A stretch of 40,751 nt of DNA from Caldifarciminota bacterium UBA6260. Its GTDB lineage: Bacteria > Hydrothermota > 32-111. Where the stretch lies: positions 1-40,751 of the forward strand of contig DJVI01000010.1 of assembly GCA_002441125.1 (NCBI GenBank), read 5' to 3'. Positions 15,589 through 23,563 of this stretch are shown one piece after another (position 1 is the first letter of the stretch; each line of letters begins with the position of its first letter). Both the position numbers and the translations under genes were made by a program. The notes below the pieces were generated by a model. That model was not told where the DNA came from, did no database searches, and was given only the letters and a program-made list of their open reading frames with translations.

Positions 15589-17728
15589 ACCTTACTCCTT
15601 TGTTTGCACTTTCTATTGCCTTGAAAGTTATTAAAGAAACAGTTTTCAAATATTCAAAAGAAAAAGGATTTTTCTTTTTACCAAGAAGAATGTCCGATAA
15701 ATAGAACATCTCCTCTTTATGGCCTTTCCCAGAGGAAAGGATATTTATCTTTTTTGCAGATCCCTTTTTATAAAAAACCAACTTTTTGAAATTTTCGAGT
15801 ATAGCTGTCTGCATCCCTGAAGAAATTTCAATATACTCTTTTGGTAAAGATTTGTCTCCAAATGTGTAATAAAGTATATTTGCTACAGAGCCATCTTCAA
15901 AATCTATTGTTAAAGATATGTTATCTTTATTTTTTTCATCAGTTCTTCCAAGTCCAATGTATGTAGCGTAAAGAGCAATGGGTTTTTTGTTTATTAGGAA
16001 AAGACAAGTATCAACAAAATGTCCACTCTCTCCAATAAACCTGTTTCCCTCTTCAAAATCGTTATACCAGTTAGTTTTTTCAAGATACCCTGCATTAATT
16101 CTATAGTAAATATGTTTTGGTTGTTCAATCTTTTCAAAAAAATCTTTCATTTTTAAAATATATGGAGAGAATCTTCTGTTATAACCAACAAAAATGTCTC
16201 CTTTAGATTTTTTGTAAATATTCTCTATCTCTTTTAATTCAACCTCATCTATACATAAAGGTTTTTCAGTGTAAACGAAAAGGTCTCTTTTCAGTCCTTC
16301 AATAACATATTTTGAATGTGTTGAATGTCTTGTTAAAATCATCAAAAGGTTCACATTTTCATCCTTTAATAACTCTTGTGGGTCTGTTGTTATCTTATAA
16401 AAGTTGAATTTTTTCATACTATCCTTTGCTGAAATTCCTGTTGATGTTGAAAGGTAGTAAAAAGAGAGATCTTTAATTTTTTTTAATTCCGGTAAAAGCA
16501 TAGTTTTTGCAAAATTTCCAGCACCTATACATCCGACGACAATCTTTTTCGGTTCGCTTTTTTTATCACTTATCAAAGTTCTTTCACTTTTTAAATCTAT
16601 ATCTTCTTTTTTATATTTAAAAACAACGGAAAGGTATTTGTTTTTCTCATCGGAAAGGTTATTATAGAATTTATCACTTTCTGAAAAATCTATTTCCTTT
16701 GAAATTATATAATCGAGATCCATTTTTTCAGATTCAACCAGATCGATAAAAGTTCTCATATTTCTTTGTTCAGTGAACCTTACATAAGATATCGGATAAT
16801 CTATAGAATGTTCCTCATAAAGGGGGTCATACCTTCCTGGTCCATATGATCTTGACATGAAAATGTTTAACTCTTTGTCATAATAAGGTTGCCAAGGAAT
16901 ATCAAGGTTTGTTATTCCTATATCAACAACTCTGCCCCTGTCCCTTATTATTTCTGGAATGATTTCAACGGGACCATTGGATTTTGTTGATGATGCTAAA
17001 AAAACTGCATCAAGACCGAAACCTTCCGTCATATCTAAAGAGATCTCCTTCAAGTTATCCTCACCTAAAATTGCACCTCTACTGGCTCCATGTTTTAAAG
17101 AGAGTTCAACCCTTTCTTTGTCTATATCTATAGCTAAAACTTTAAATCCTGTAGCTTTTGATATTTGTAGCATGAGTTGACCTATGAGTCCCATTCCAAT
17201 AATTCCAACAGTTTCTCCAAACTGAAGGTTAGCCTGTCTTAAACCCTGTATAGCTATTGCACCTATAGTTGCCATTGAAGCGTACTTCATATTTGTATTA
17301 TCTTTTAATTTTACACATAAATTTTCTGGAATATAGTTGAACTCTGAATGTGTCGCATAGTTTCCTCCTCCGCAAGCTACCTTATCACCTATTTTAAGTG
17401 TGTTAACATTACTTCCAGTTTCAACTACTATACCTGAGAGAGAATATCCTAAAGGGGAAAGAGAATCGAGTTTGTTCATTACTTTTCTATATGTGGAAAT
17501 GACACCTAACTGTTTAACAGTATCTATAACCTGTTTTACCTGTTCTGGTTTTTCTTTAGCTTTCTGTATGATGTTCATTTTTCCTGTTCTCACCTTCATA
17601 GATTCGGTTCCCATCGAAACACATGAAAAAATAGTTTTAACTATAACACCATTCTTTTTACATGATGGTATTGGAACATCAACAAGTTCAACTTTTCCAT
17701 TTTTCAAATTTTGAGATATTTGAAGCAT
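15578..17728 (-). CDS. Bi-domain oxidoreductase: MDR alcohol dehydrogenase fused to Gfo/Idh/MocA
   Basis: A 716-residue fusion. Residues 1 to about 355 are a medium-chain dehydrogenase/reductase with the entry KIGDKVACGGGNYATHSEF and a Rossmann loop GIIGMGLIGQ. Residues from about 393 on form a Gfo/Idh/MocA sugar dehydrogenase with VGCIGAGNFAKTMLLPEL, the catalytic-lysine motif EKPL, and GYNRRFSPYILKM. Such fusions are common in surface-polysaccharide clusters and probably oxidise or rearrange a nucleotide sugar, although the substrate is not established. The ATG at 17728 has an AAAAAGGAGAG ribosome site and its own promoter. It is the first gene of the five-gene operon ending at 11083. Confidence 0.9.
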   Translation of the reverse strand: MLQISQNLKNGKVELVDVPIPSCKKNGVIVKTIFSCVSMGTESMKVRTGKMNIIQKAKEKPEQVKQVIDTVKQLGVISTYRKVMNKLDSLSPLGYSLSGIVVETGSNVNTLKIGDKVACGGGNYATHSEFNYIPENLCVKLKDNTNMKYASMATIGAIAIQGLRQANLQFGETVGIIGMGLIGQLMLQISKATGFKVLAIDIDKERVELSLKHGASRGAILGEDNLKEISLDMTEGFGLDAVFLASSTKSNGPVEIIPEIIRDRGRVVDIGITNLDIPWQPYYDKELNIFMSRSYGPGRYDPLYEEHSIDYPISYVRFTEQRNMRTFIDLVESEKMDLDYIISKEIDFSESDKFYNNLSDEKNKYLSVVFKYKKEDIDLKSERTLISDKKSEPKKIVVGCIGAGNFAKTMLLPELKKIKDLSFYYLSTSTGISAKDSMKKFNFYKITTDPQELLKDENVNLLMILTRHSTHSKYVIEGLKRDLFVYTEKPLCIDEVELKEIENIYKKSKGDIFVGYNRRFSPYILKMKDFFEKIEQPKHIYYRINAGYLEKTNWYNDFEEGNRFIGESGHFVDTCLFLINKKPIALYATYIGLGRTDEKNKDNISLTIDFEDGSVANILYYTFGDKSLPKEYIEISSGMQTAILENFKKLVFYKKGSAKKINILSSGKGHKEEMFYLSDILLGKKKNPFSFEYLKTVSLITFKAIESANKGVRFEI

Positions 17729-17755
17729 AACTCTCCTTTTTAAACCTATTTTCTT

Positions 17756-17783
17756 ATTTTATCAATTTTTCCTAAATATTCAA
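17756..17783 (-). promoter_or_regulatory. Promoter of the polysaccharide/mtnA operon
   Basis: Minus strand: TTGAAT (17783-17778), 16-bp spacer, TAAAAT (17761-17756). A leader of about 20 bases with AAGGAGAG precedes the ATG. It is divergent from the isochorismatase promoter; the -35 boxes are 12 bases apart. Confidence 0.65.
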
Positions 17784-17795
17784 TAAAAAATACTA

Positions 17796-17823
17796 TTGAT
17801 TTTTTACCTCTATAAAATATAAT
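17796..17823 (+). promoter_or_regulatory. Promoter of the isochorismatase / flavoprotein / RlmN-like operon
   Basis: TTGATT (17796-17801), 16-bp spacer, perfect TATAAT (17818-17823). Transcription should start near 17830, so the RNA begins only a few bases before the ATG of a possible 21-codon leader ORF and passes through a terminator-like hairpin before the first gene. Confidence 0.75.
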
Positions 17824-17834
17824 TTCATTAGGTT

Positions 17835-17900
17835 ATGTCAGGCGAGAGCCATCCAGACCGGATGGCTCTCTTTTTTTTATGGGTAACAGATTACTTTTAA
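17835..17900 (+). CDS. Possible 21-codon leader ORF
   Basis: ATG at 17835 opens a 21-residue frame (MSGESHPDRMALFFLW...) that runs through the hairpin and ends inside the first codons of the isochorismatase gene in another frame. It would sit about 5 bases from the predicted RNA 5' end. A ribosome on it would cover the hairpin and could prevent termination. There is no evidence of translation other than position, so this is a weak call. Confidence 0.2.
   Translation: MSGESHPDRMALFFLWVTDYF
17844..17878 (+). terminator. Intrinsic terminator / attenuator directly before a start codon
   Basis: A perfect 11-bp stem (GAGAGCCATCC, 17844-17854, with its complement 17860-17870), a 5-base loop, then eight T (17871-17878). 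The next three bases are the ATG of the isochorismatase-like gene. It works only in the + direction, since the other side lacks a U-tract. It therefore either ends a roughly 50-base RNA from the promoter at 17796-17823 or attenuates the operon. Confidence 0.85.
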
Positions 17901-18421
17901 TCATTGATGTTCAAAACTATTTTTTTGAACAAAATTCTAAAGCCTATATAAAGGGCTCAAATTTAATGATAAGAAAAATAAACAGAACAATTAAGTTTTT
18001 TGAAAAAAATAATGAACCCATCATATTTGTAAAATTTGTTCCATCAAAAAGGAAGAATAATTTTAATAAATGGTGGAAACATCTTCCCCAAGGTAAAGAT
18101 TGTGAATTCTATAAAAATCTCTATTTGCCAAAAAAATTTCACATTTTCAAAAAGGATACATATTCTATTTTTAAAAAAAGATCTTTTAGAAAACTGTTAA
18201 AAACTTTGGAAGTAGAAAAGATATATTTTGCTGGAGTTATGACAGAACTTTGTGTTGAAAGTAATATAAGAGAATCATTTGAATTCGGATATGAAAATTA
18301 TCTTTTTGAAGATCTTGTTAGATCAAGAAATGTTAAATATCACAAATATTCGATTGAAATTATAAAAAGGGGGTTTGCAAAAATTATCAATTCAAAGGAT
18401 TTTATTTATGGAGAATTATGA
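17879..18421 (+). CDS. Isochorismatase-family cysteine hydrolase
   Basis: A 180-residue cytoplasmic hydrolase. The Asp-Lys-Cys triad is visible: Asp10 in LLLIIDVQN, Lys92 in FKKDTYSIF and Cys125 in AGVMTELCVESNIRESFE, which includes the usual residues before the catalytic cysteine. The family includes nicotinamidases, N-carbamoyl-amide hydrolases and isochorismatases; the substrate cannot be told and no siderophore or NAD genes are nearby. The ATG follows a terminator U-tract directly, so there is no ribosome site; the fit of LLLIIDVQN to the family start leaves little room for a later start. It overlaps the flavoprotein gene by 14 bases. Confidence 0.85.
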   Translation: MGNRLLLIIDVQNYFFEQNSKAYIKGSNLMIRKINRTIKFFEKNNEPIIFVKFVPSKRKNNFNKWWKHLPQGKDCEFYKNLYLPKKFHIFKKDTYSIFKKRSFRKLLKTLEVEKIYFAGVMTELCVESNIRESFEFGYENYLFEDLVRSRNVKYHKYSIEIIKRGFAKIINSKDFIYGEL

Positions 18422-19250
18422 TTTTGTAATAATTGGTGGTGGCCCAGCAGGTATAGGTTTTTTGTTGCAGATATCAAAGGATTTTAGGAATATTTTACTT
18501 CTTGAAGAGAAAAGAATAGGTGGAGAGATATTCTATGCACATAAAATTACAAATTTCCCTGCTTTTAATGAAATTGATGGAAAAACTATATGTTTTAGGT
18601 TTAAAAATCAGGTAAAAAAATTCAAAAGTAATATTAAATTCGAAAAAGTTTTAGAAATAGAATGTTATAAAAATTTTGTTTTAGTTGAGACTGAAAAAAA
18701 TCAATACAAATCAAAATATTGTATTGTTGCAACAGGAAGAAAAGAGAAAATACTAAAAAAGTACTCTAAACTTGATCTAAAAAATAGGTATGACAGTATA
18801 AAAGGGGAAAATATTTGTATTATAGGAGGAGGAGAGGTGGCATTAGATCAATCTTTAACTCTTTTTGAGCAAGGTAAAATTATAACAATAATATCGAGCG
18901 GAAATTTTAATAAGGTTAATATGGAACTTTTAAAATCGGTAAAAAGAGTAGCACGAAAAATTTATATTTTTTCAAAAATTATAGATTTACAAAAAGTTAA
19001 TGAAAAATACAGAATTACTTTTCAAAATAAAGAAAAAATTTATACAAAATTCTTCGATGACATTATTTTATCAATAGGTTCAATAAAAAATCTTCCTAAA
19101 CTTAAAAACCGAAACGAAAGGATTTATTTTTGTGGTAGCGTAAAAAGTAAAAAATTAAAACAGGGGAGTATTTCTTTCGCAGATGGAGTAAAATTGGCGA
19201 TGAAACTTTCTATTAAATTAAAAGGAGTAAGAAATGAAAATGGTTTTTAA
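18408..19250 (+). CDS. Thioredoxin-reductase-like flavoprotein lacking the CxxC
   Basis: A 280-residue FAD/NAD(P) oxidoreductase of the thioredoxin-reductase fold. The FAD loop is VIIGGGPAGIGF (8-19), followed by the class pattern GGEIFYAHKITNFPAF. The NAD(P) loop is CIIGGGEVALDQS, and the C-terminal FAD segment is SISFADGVKLAM. The redox CATC-type segment that should precede the NAD(P) loop is absent; RYDSIKGEN takes its place. Thus it cannot reduce thioredoxin in the standard way and may pass electrons to a small protein or metabolite. The ATG at 18408 fits the fold start; it overlaps both neighbours, implying one operon with the RlmN-like gene. Confidence 0.85.
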   Translation: MENYDFVIIGGGPAGIGFLLQISKDFRNILLLEEKRIGGEIFYAHKITNFPAFNEIDGKTICFRFKNQVKKFKSNIKFEKVLEIECYKNFVLVETEKNQYKSKYCIVATGRKEKILKKYSKLDLKNRYDSIKGENICIIGGGEVALDQSLTLFEQGKIITIISSGNFNKVNMELLKSVKRVARKIYIFSKIIDLQKVNEKYRITFQNKEKIYTKFFDDIILSIGSIKNLPKLKNRNERIYFCGSVKSKKLKQGSISFADGVKLAMKLSIKLKGVRNENGF

Positions 19251-20121
19251 AAATGAAATTAAAGGAGTATCAACCGTATATATAATTGAAACCCACGATG
19301 AAAACAAAATAGAATCTGTTGATGTAGAACCAATGATTTTTAATAATAATTATGAAAAATGGGTACTAATATTGTCAACACAGATAGGATGTTCTGTTGG
19401 TTGTCTTTTCTGTGATAGTGGTTTTAAGTTTGTAAGGAATTTAAATTATGAAGAAATAATACATCAAGTTGAATTTATGATAAATGAAAGAAAAATTGAT
19501 CCGAAAAGATTTAAAAAATTTAAAATACAGTTTGCAAGAATGGGAGAGCCATCCCTAAACGATAATGTTTTAGAAGTGATGAAAGATTTAGGGAAAAAAT
19601 ATCCCAACTATATCCCTTGCATATCAACAGTTTTTCCTAAAAATAGAAAAAAGTGGTTTAAAGAACTTTTGTATTTAAAAGATAAATTTACCGATTTTCA
19701 ACTTCAATTTTCTATATTTTCCACAGATGAAATTGAAAGAGACAAATTGATTCCTATAGAAAAAGAGAATTTTTATTCTTTGAATGAATATGGAAAATCT
19801 TTTTATTCAAGAGGAAAAAGAAAGTTGGTATTGAACTTTCCTGTAAATGAAAAAAATGAAATTTCTACAGAGAAAATTTCAAAAATTTTTGATCCAAATT
19901 GTTTCTTAGTAAAGTTAACACCTGTAAATCCAACATACAATGCACTAAAAAATGATCTTTTTGTTGAGTCTACAAAAAGAATGGATGAAATAAAAAACGA
20001 TCTTAACAATAAGGGTTTTGATGTTATAATTTCTATAGGTGATCCAAAAGAAAATATTGTTGGTTCAAATTGTGGACAATCAATTTTAAAATTCTCTATT
20101 GACTTTCAAAAAGAATTTTAA
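19234..20121 (+). CDS. RlmN/Cfr-like radical SAM protein
   Basis: A 295-residue radical SAM enzyme. The [4Fe-4S] motif is Cys53-x3-Cys57-x2-Cys60 in STQIGCSVGCLFCDSG. Other RlmN/Cfr marks are ARMGEPSLND (101-110) and a late GSNCGQS with Cys280, matching the methyl-carrying cysteine (CGQ) of RlmN. Two differences stand out: the N-terminal RNA-binding domain is missing (first cluster cysteine at 53, about 125 in E. coli RlmN), and the position seven residues before Cys53, a catalytic Cys in RlmN and Cfr, is Ile46. It may modify another RNA or protein. An AAAGGAG site precedes the ATG at 19234, which overlaps the flavoprotein gene by 17 bases. Confidence 0.85.
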   Translation: MKMVFKNEIKGVSTVYIIETHDENKIESVDVEPMIFNNNYEKWVLILSTQIGCSVGCLFCDSGFKFVRNLNYEEIIHQVEFMINERKIDPKRFKKFKIQFARMGEPSLNDNVLEVMKDLGKKYPNYIPCISTVFPKNRKKWFKELLYLKDKFTDFQLQFSIFSTDEIERDKLIPIEKENFYSLNEYGKSFYSRGKRKLVLNFPVNEKNEISTEKISKIFDPNCFLVKLTPVNPTYNALKNDLFVESTKRMDEIKNDLNNKGFDVIISIGDPKENIVGSNCGQSILKFSIDFQKEF

Positions 20122-20127
20122 TAAAAT
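20099..20127 (+). promoter_or_regulatory. Promoter of the small secreted-protein gene
   Basis: TTGACT (20099-20104), 17-bp spacer, TAAAAT (20122-20127). The -35 box lies inside the last codons of the radical SAM gene. The leader carries AAGGAGGAG before the ATG at 20152. Confidence 0.65.
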
Positions 20128-20151
20128 GAATTTAACAATAAAGGAGGAGAA

Positions 20152-20598
20152 ATGACCAAAAAAATTATTGTTATTTTTCTCTTGATTGCGATGTTGACCC
20201 CAACATTATTCGCAGCACCAATATTTTCAGTTCAGAAACAGAAAGGTGGAATAGTACCATGTCTTCTAGGTATATTTGATATTAGGATGGGATATATCGC
20301 CAATGAAAAAGCAGTTAATGTTGATCTTTTACAGCTCTTACAGTTGGTTTTCCCAATCCTTAGAGTATACTATGCCTATGTAGGATTCCAGAATGCAGGA
20401 GTTGAAGGATGCTGCATAGGATATGTAGGTGGTTATACTACAGCAAATATGATGAAAGAAACAAAAGGAAGACTTATTGAATGGCTCACCTATGTCCCAG
20501 TTGCAAATATTTACAGTATGATTGTATATATTACTGAAACAATGGGTGGAAAGACTTGGTCAGAAGTTGTTGCAAAAGAGAATCTGAAAAGGAAATAA
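20152..20598 (+). CDS. Small exported protein of unknown function
   Basis: A 148-residue protein with a signal peptide (IIVIFLLIAMLTPTLFA, cleaved before APIF). The mature part has Cys-containing, Gly-rich hydrophobic stretches (GIVPCLLGIFDIRMGY, GVEGCCIGYVGGYTTANM) and a lysine-rich end. The family is not recognised. A strong ribosome site (AAAGGAGGAG), its own promoter and a strong terminator make it an independent, probably well-expressed gene. Confidence 0.7.
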   Translation: MTKKIIVIFLLIAMLTPTLFAAPIFSVQKQKGGIVPCLLGIFDIRMGYIANEKAVNVDLLQLLQLVFPILRVYYAYVGFQNAGVEGCCIGYVGGYTTANMMKETKGRLIEWLTYVPVANIYSMIVYITETMGGKTWSEVVAKENLKRK

Positions 20599-20613
20599 AT
20601 TTTTGATATTAAA

Positions 20614-20642
20614 AAGAGGGGTTTTTGCCCCTCTTGATTTTT
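20614..20642 (+). terminator. Intrinsic terminator after the small exported protein
   Basis: Stem AAGAGGGG (20614-20621) pairs with CCCCTCTT (20628-20635), loop TTTTTG, followed by a GATTTTTT tract. The same T-tract forms part of the next promoter. Confidence 0.85.
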
Positions 20643-20662
20643 TCTGGTTTAAGTATTATAAT
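20634..20662 (+). promoter_or_regulatory. Promoter of the Rrf2-hcp operon
   Basis: TTGATT (20634-20639), 17-bp spacer, TATAAT (20657-20662). It overlaps the upstream terminator tail. The Rrf2 protein may bind here to control its own operon; no clear operator palindrome is visible. Confidence 0.65.
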
Positions 20663-20694
20663 ATTTAAATAAGAAAATATTGAAAGGAGTAAAG

Positions 20695-21102
20695 ATGTCA
20701 AATCTTGTAAAAATTTCAGAATCTACATTTGCTGCTATCCATTCGGTAGTTTATCTTGCAAAAGAAAAAAGGGTTGTAAAAATTGGAGAATTATCATCGA
20801 TGACTGGAAGTTCTATACCGATTCTTTCAAAAGTTTTACAGTATCTAACTAAAAGAGGGATAATAGATTCTGTAAGAGGTCCGCAGGGAGGTTTTATTTT
20901 TTCAAAAGATCCTTCAAAGGTAAACCTTTTAGAAATATTTCAAATTATGGAGGGACCTATTGAAAAGAATGTGTGTCCATTCAACAAAAAAAAGTGTCAT
21001 TTCAAAAGATGTATATTTGATAATGTTGTAAAAAAAGTTAATCAGGAATTTTTAGATTACCTTGAAAAAACAACTGTTGATGAACTTGCAAAAAAAATGT
21101 AA
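20695..21102 (+). CDS. Rrf2-family Fe-S transcription regulator (NsrR-like)
   Basis: A 135-residue winged-helix repressor. The DNA-binding part includes GELSSMTGSSIPILSKVLQYL and the wing RGPQGGF. Three cysteines near the end, Cys94, Cys101 and Cys106 in CPFNKKKCHFKRC, are placed like the Fe-S ligands of NsrR and IscR. With hydroxylamine reductase directly downstream, it probably senses nitric oxide or a related stress; this is inference from context. The ATG at 20695 follows GAAAGGAG, while an earlier TTG at 20680 lies closer to the transcription start and before that site. hcp follows after 12 bases. Confidence 0.9.
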   Translation: MSNLVKISESTFAAIHSVVYLAKEKRVVKIGELSSMTGSSIPILSKVLQYLTKRGIIDSVRGPQGGFIFSKDPSKVNLLEIFQIMEGPIEKNVCPFNKKKCHFKRCIFDNVVKKVNQEFLDYLEKTTVDELAKKM

Positions 21103-21114
21103 AAAGGAGGTATT

Positions 21115-22764
21115 ATGTTCTGCTATCAATGTGAACAAACATCTGGTGGTAAAGGTTGCACATCTTTTGGAGTTTGCGGGAAAGATAAAGAAACATCGGA
21201 TCTTGAGGATCTTTTAGTTTATCTTACACAAGGTATATCTGTTTATGCTTCAAGGTATTATAAATACGGCAAAAAGGATACTGAAATTGATAGATTTATA
21301 CTTCAATCTCTTTTTACTACTGTTACGAATGTAAACTTTGACCCAAAAAAAGTTTATGAGATGATTTTAGAAGGATATGAATTGAGGGAAAAGGCAAAAA
21401 AAATTTATTATGAAATGTTAAAAGAAAAAAATCTAAAAGAAGAGATTTTACCTGATAATGCAACATTTGTATTGGAAAAAGATTACGAAAAAGTTTTAAA
21501 CTACGCAGAAAAAGTTACCTTAGATAAAGAGATTGAAAAGTATGGGGAGGATATTGGTGGGTTAAGACACCTTATAATCTATGGACTTAAAGGAACTGCC
21601 GCATATGCTGACCATGCCATGATACTTGGTATTGAAGATGATGATGTTTACAGATTTTTCCATAATACTTTAAACCAACTTGCCGAAGGGAAAAAAGATA
21701 AGAACACACTTGTTGAACTCGCTTTAAAAGTTGGTGAGGTAAACTTTAAAGTTATGGAGATGCTTGATAGAGCGAACACTTCAACCTATGGAAATCCTGT
21801 TCCAACAAAGGTAAGAGTAACTCCAGTTAAAGGGAAATCAATATTGGTTTCAGGTCATGACTTAAGGGATCTTTATCTTCTTTTGAAACAGACTGAAGGA
21901 AAAGGAATTAACATATACACACATGGAGAGATGCTTCCAGCTCATGGCTATCCTGAACTGAAAAAGTTCAAACACCTTGTTGGAAACTATGGCTCAGCTT
22001 GGCAAAACCAGAGAGAGGAATTCGAACAGTTCAAAGGTGCAATACTTATGACAACAAACTGTATCCAAAAACCAAAAGAGACATATAAAAAGAGAATATT
22101 TACAACCGGACTTGTCCAATGGCCAGATGTTGTTCATATAGATGAGAAAAAAGATTTTACCCCTTTAATAAAAGCTGCTTTAGAAAATGAGGGTTTTGAG
22201 AATGATGGTGAGGAAAAATATATAACCGTTGGTTTTGGACATAACGCTGTATTAGGTGTTGCAGGAAAAGTCATTGAACTTGTTAAAGAAGGAAAGATTA
22301 AAAAATTTGTTCTTATAGGTGGTTGTGATGGTGCTAAACCTGGAAGAAACTACTACACAGATTTTGCAACAAAACTTCCAAAGGATACAGTTATATTGAC
22401 ACTCGCCTGTGGAAAATACAGGTTTAACAAGATAGATTTCGGAGAAATAGAAGGAATACCGAGATTACTCGATATAGGACAATGCAATGATGCCTACTCT
22501 GCAATAAAGATTGCGCTCGCTTTATCGGAAGCATTCAATCTTCCAGTTAATGAACTTCCATTATCACTTGTTCTTTCATGGTATGAACAGAAAGCTGTTT
22601 GTATTCTTTTGACATTATTATTTCTCGGGATTAAAAATATAAAACTTGGACCAACAATGCCAGCTTTTGTCAAACCTAATGTTTATCAGGTTATAAAAGA
22701 TAATTTTAATCTTGTTCCTATAAAAAGTGTTGAAGAGGATATGGAAGAGATTCTTAATAACTAA
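21115..22764 (+). CDS. hcp: Hydroxylamine reductase / hybrid-cluster protein
   Basis: A 549-residue hybrid-cluster enzyme that acts on nitric oxide or hydroxylamine in the cytoplasm and protects against nitrosative stress. The N-terminal cubane cluster is held by Cys3, Cys6, Cys15 and Cys21. Hybrid-cluster ligands are visible in IYTHGEMLPAHGYPE, TTNCIQKPKETY, TLACGKYRFN, LDIGQCNDAYSA and SWYEQKAV. The length and short N-terminal cysteine motif fit the enzymes of anaerobes. An AAAAAGGAGG ribosome site precedes the ATG. It is co-transcribed with the Rrf2 regulator. The last 11 bases overlap the convergent ZIP gene. Confidence 0.96.
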   Translation: MFCYQCEQTSGGKGCTSFGVCGKDKETSDLEDLLVYLTQGISVYASRYYKYGKKDTEIDRFILQSLFTTVTNVNFDPKKVYEMILEGYELREKAKKIYYEMLKEKNLKEEILPDNATFVLEKDYEKVLNYAEKVTLDKEIEKYGEDIGGLRHLIIYGLKGTAAYADHAMILGIEDDDVYRFFHNTLNQLAEGKKDKNTLVELALKVGEVNFKVMEMLDRANTSTYGNPVPTKVRVTPVKGKSILVSGHDLRDLYLLLKQTEGKGINIYTHGEMLPAHGYPELKKFKHLVGNYGSAWQNQREEFEQFKGAILMTTNCIQKPKETYKKRIFTTGLVQWPDVVHIDEKKDFTPLIKAALENEGFENDGEEKYITVGFGHNAVLGVAGKVIELVKEGKIKKFVLIGGCDGAKPGRNYYTDFATKLPKDTVILTLACGKYRFNKIDFGEIEGIPRLLDIGQCNDAYSAIKIALALSEAFNLPVNELPLSLVLSWYEQKAVCILLTLLFLGIKNIKLGPTMPAFVKPNVYQVIKDNFNLVPIKSVEEDMEEILNN

Positions 22765-23563
22765 ACAATATATCGAGAAGCATCATGGTGGCAAAACCTG
22801 CCATGGTGCTTAAAGTTGCGAGATCAACATTACCATTTGACTGACTTTCAGGTATAACTTCTTCAACAACAACATATATCATAGCACCAGCTGCAAAAGA
22901 TAGAGCGTAAGGTAAAATTGATGAAAAGAATGTTACGGTTAAAGCACCAAGTAAAGAAAATAAAGGTTCAACAACAGCTGAGAGGGAACCGAGCATAAAA
23001 GATTTACTTCTTGAAAAACCTATACCTCTTAAAGGAAATGAAACTGCAGCACCTTCAGGAATGTTCTGTAATCCTATTCCAAGAGCCAAAACAAGAGATG
23101 GAATTATAATCTCAAGTTTATTAGAAGTTATAGAACCAAAGGAAACTCCAATAGCTAAACCTTCTGGTATGTTATGGAGTGTTATAGCTAAAATAAGAAG
23201 AATATGTTTATCAAAGCCAGTTTTCAAACCTTCTGGACTTGAACTGTTTAAATGGAGATGAGGTATTATCTTATCAAGTAATTTTAAAAAAAATGTTCCA
23301 AATATAAAACCTAAGATTGGAGGAATAAAAAAAGGTGTTTTAGAATTTTTTGATATTTCTATTGAAGGCAAAAGTAAAGAAAATACACTTGCTGCAAGCA
23401 TTATACCACCAGATAAACCAAGGATAAAATCTGAAATTTTTGGTGTAATTTTCTTGAAAATAAAAACGAAAGAAGAACCTAAAGCTGTAAGAGAGAGAGT
23501 AAAAATCCCTCCAAGAAGAGCGAAAAGAGTTGGATCGAATTTTGCAACTATCAGATTTTTCAT
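22754..23563 (-). CDS. ZIP-family divalent-metal transporter
   Basis: A 269-residue inner-membrane transporter with about eight hydrophobic segments. The metal-path motifs of the bacterial ZupT/ZIP group are intact: HNIPEGLAIGVSFGS in TM4 and NIPEGAAVSFPLRG in TM5. A short loop with HLHLNSS before TM4 could bind metal. Transport of Zn, Fe or Mn into the cytoplasm is expected; selectivity cannot be read. The start overlaps the alpha/beta hydrolase stop as ATGA, so the two are translated together. Confidence 0.9.
   Translation of the reverse strand: MKNLIVAKFDPTLFALLGGIFTLSLTALGSSFVFIFKKITPKISDFILGLSGGIMLAASVFSLLLPSIEISKNSKTPFFIPPILGFIFGTFFLKLLDKIIPHLHLNSSSPEGLKTGFDKHILLILAITLHNIPEGLAIGVSFGSITSNKLEIIIPSLVLALGIGLQNIPEGAAVSFPLRGIGFSRSKSFMLGSLSAVVEPLFSLLGALTVTFFSSILPYALSFAAGAMIYVVVEEVIPESQSNGNVDLATLSTMAGFATMMLLDILFSY

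Noticed and set aside
17879..18421. Nicotinamidase (pncA)
   Set aside because: The Asp-Lys-Cys triad is shared by the whole family and the metal-binding Asp/His set of nicotinamidase is not visible after Asp10.
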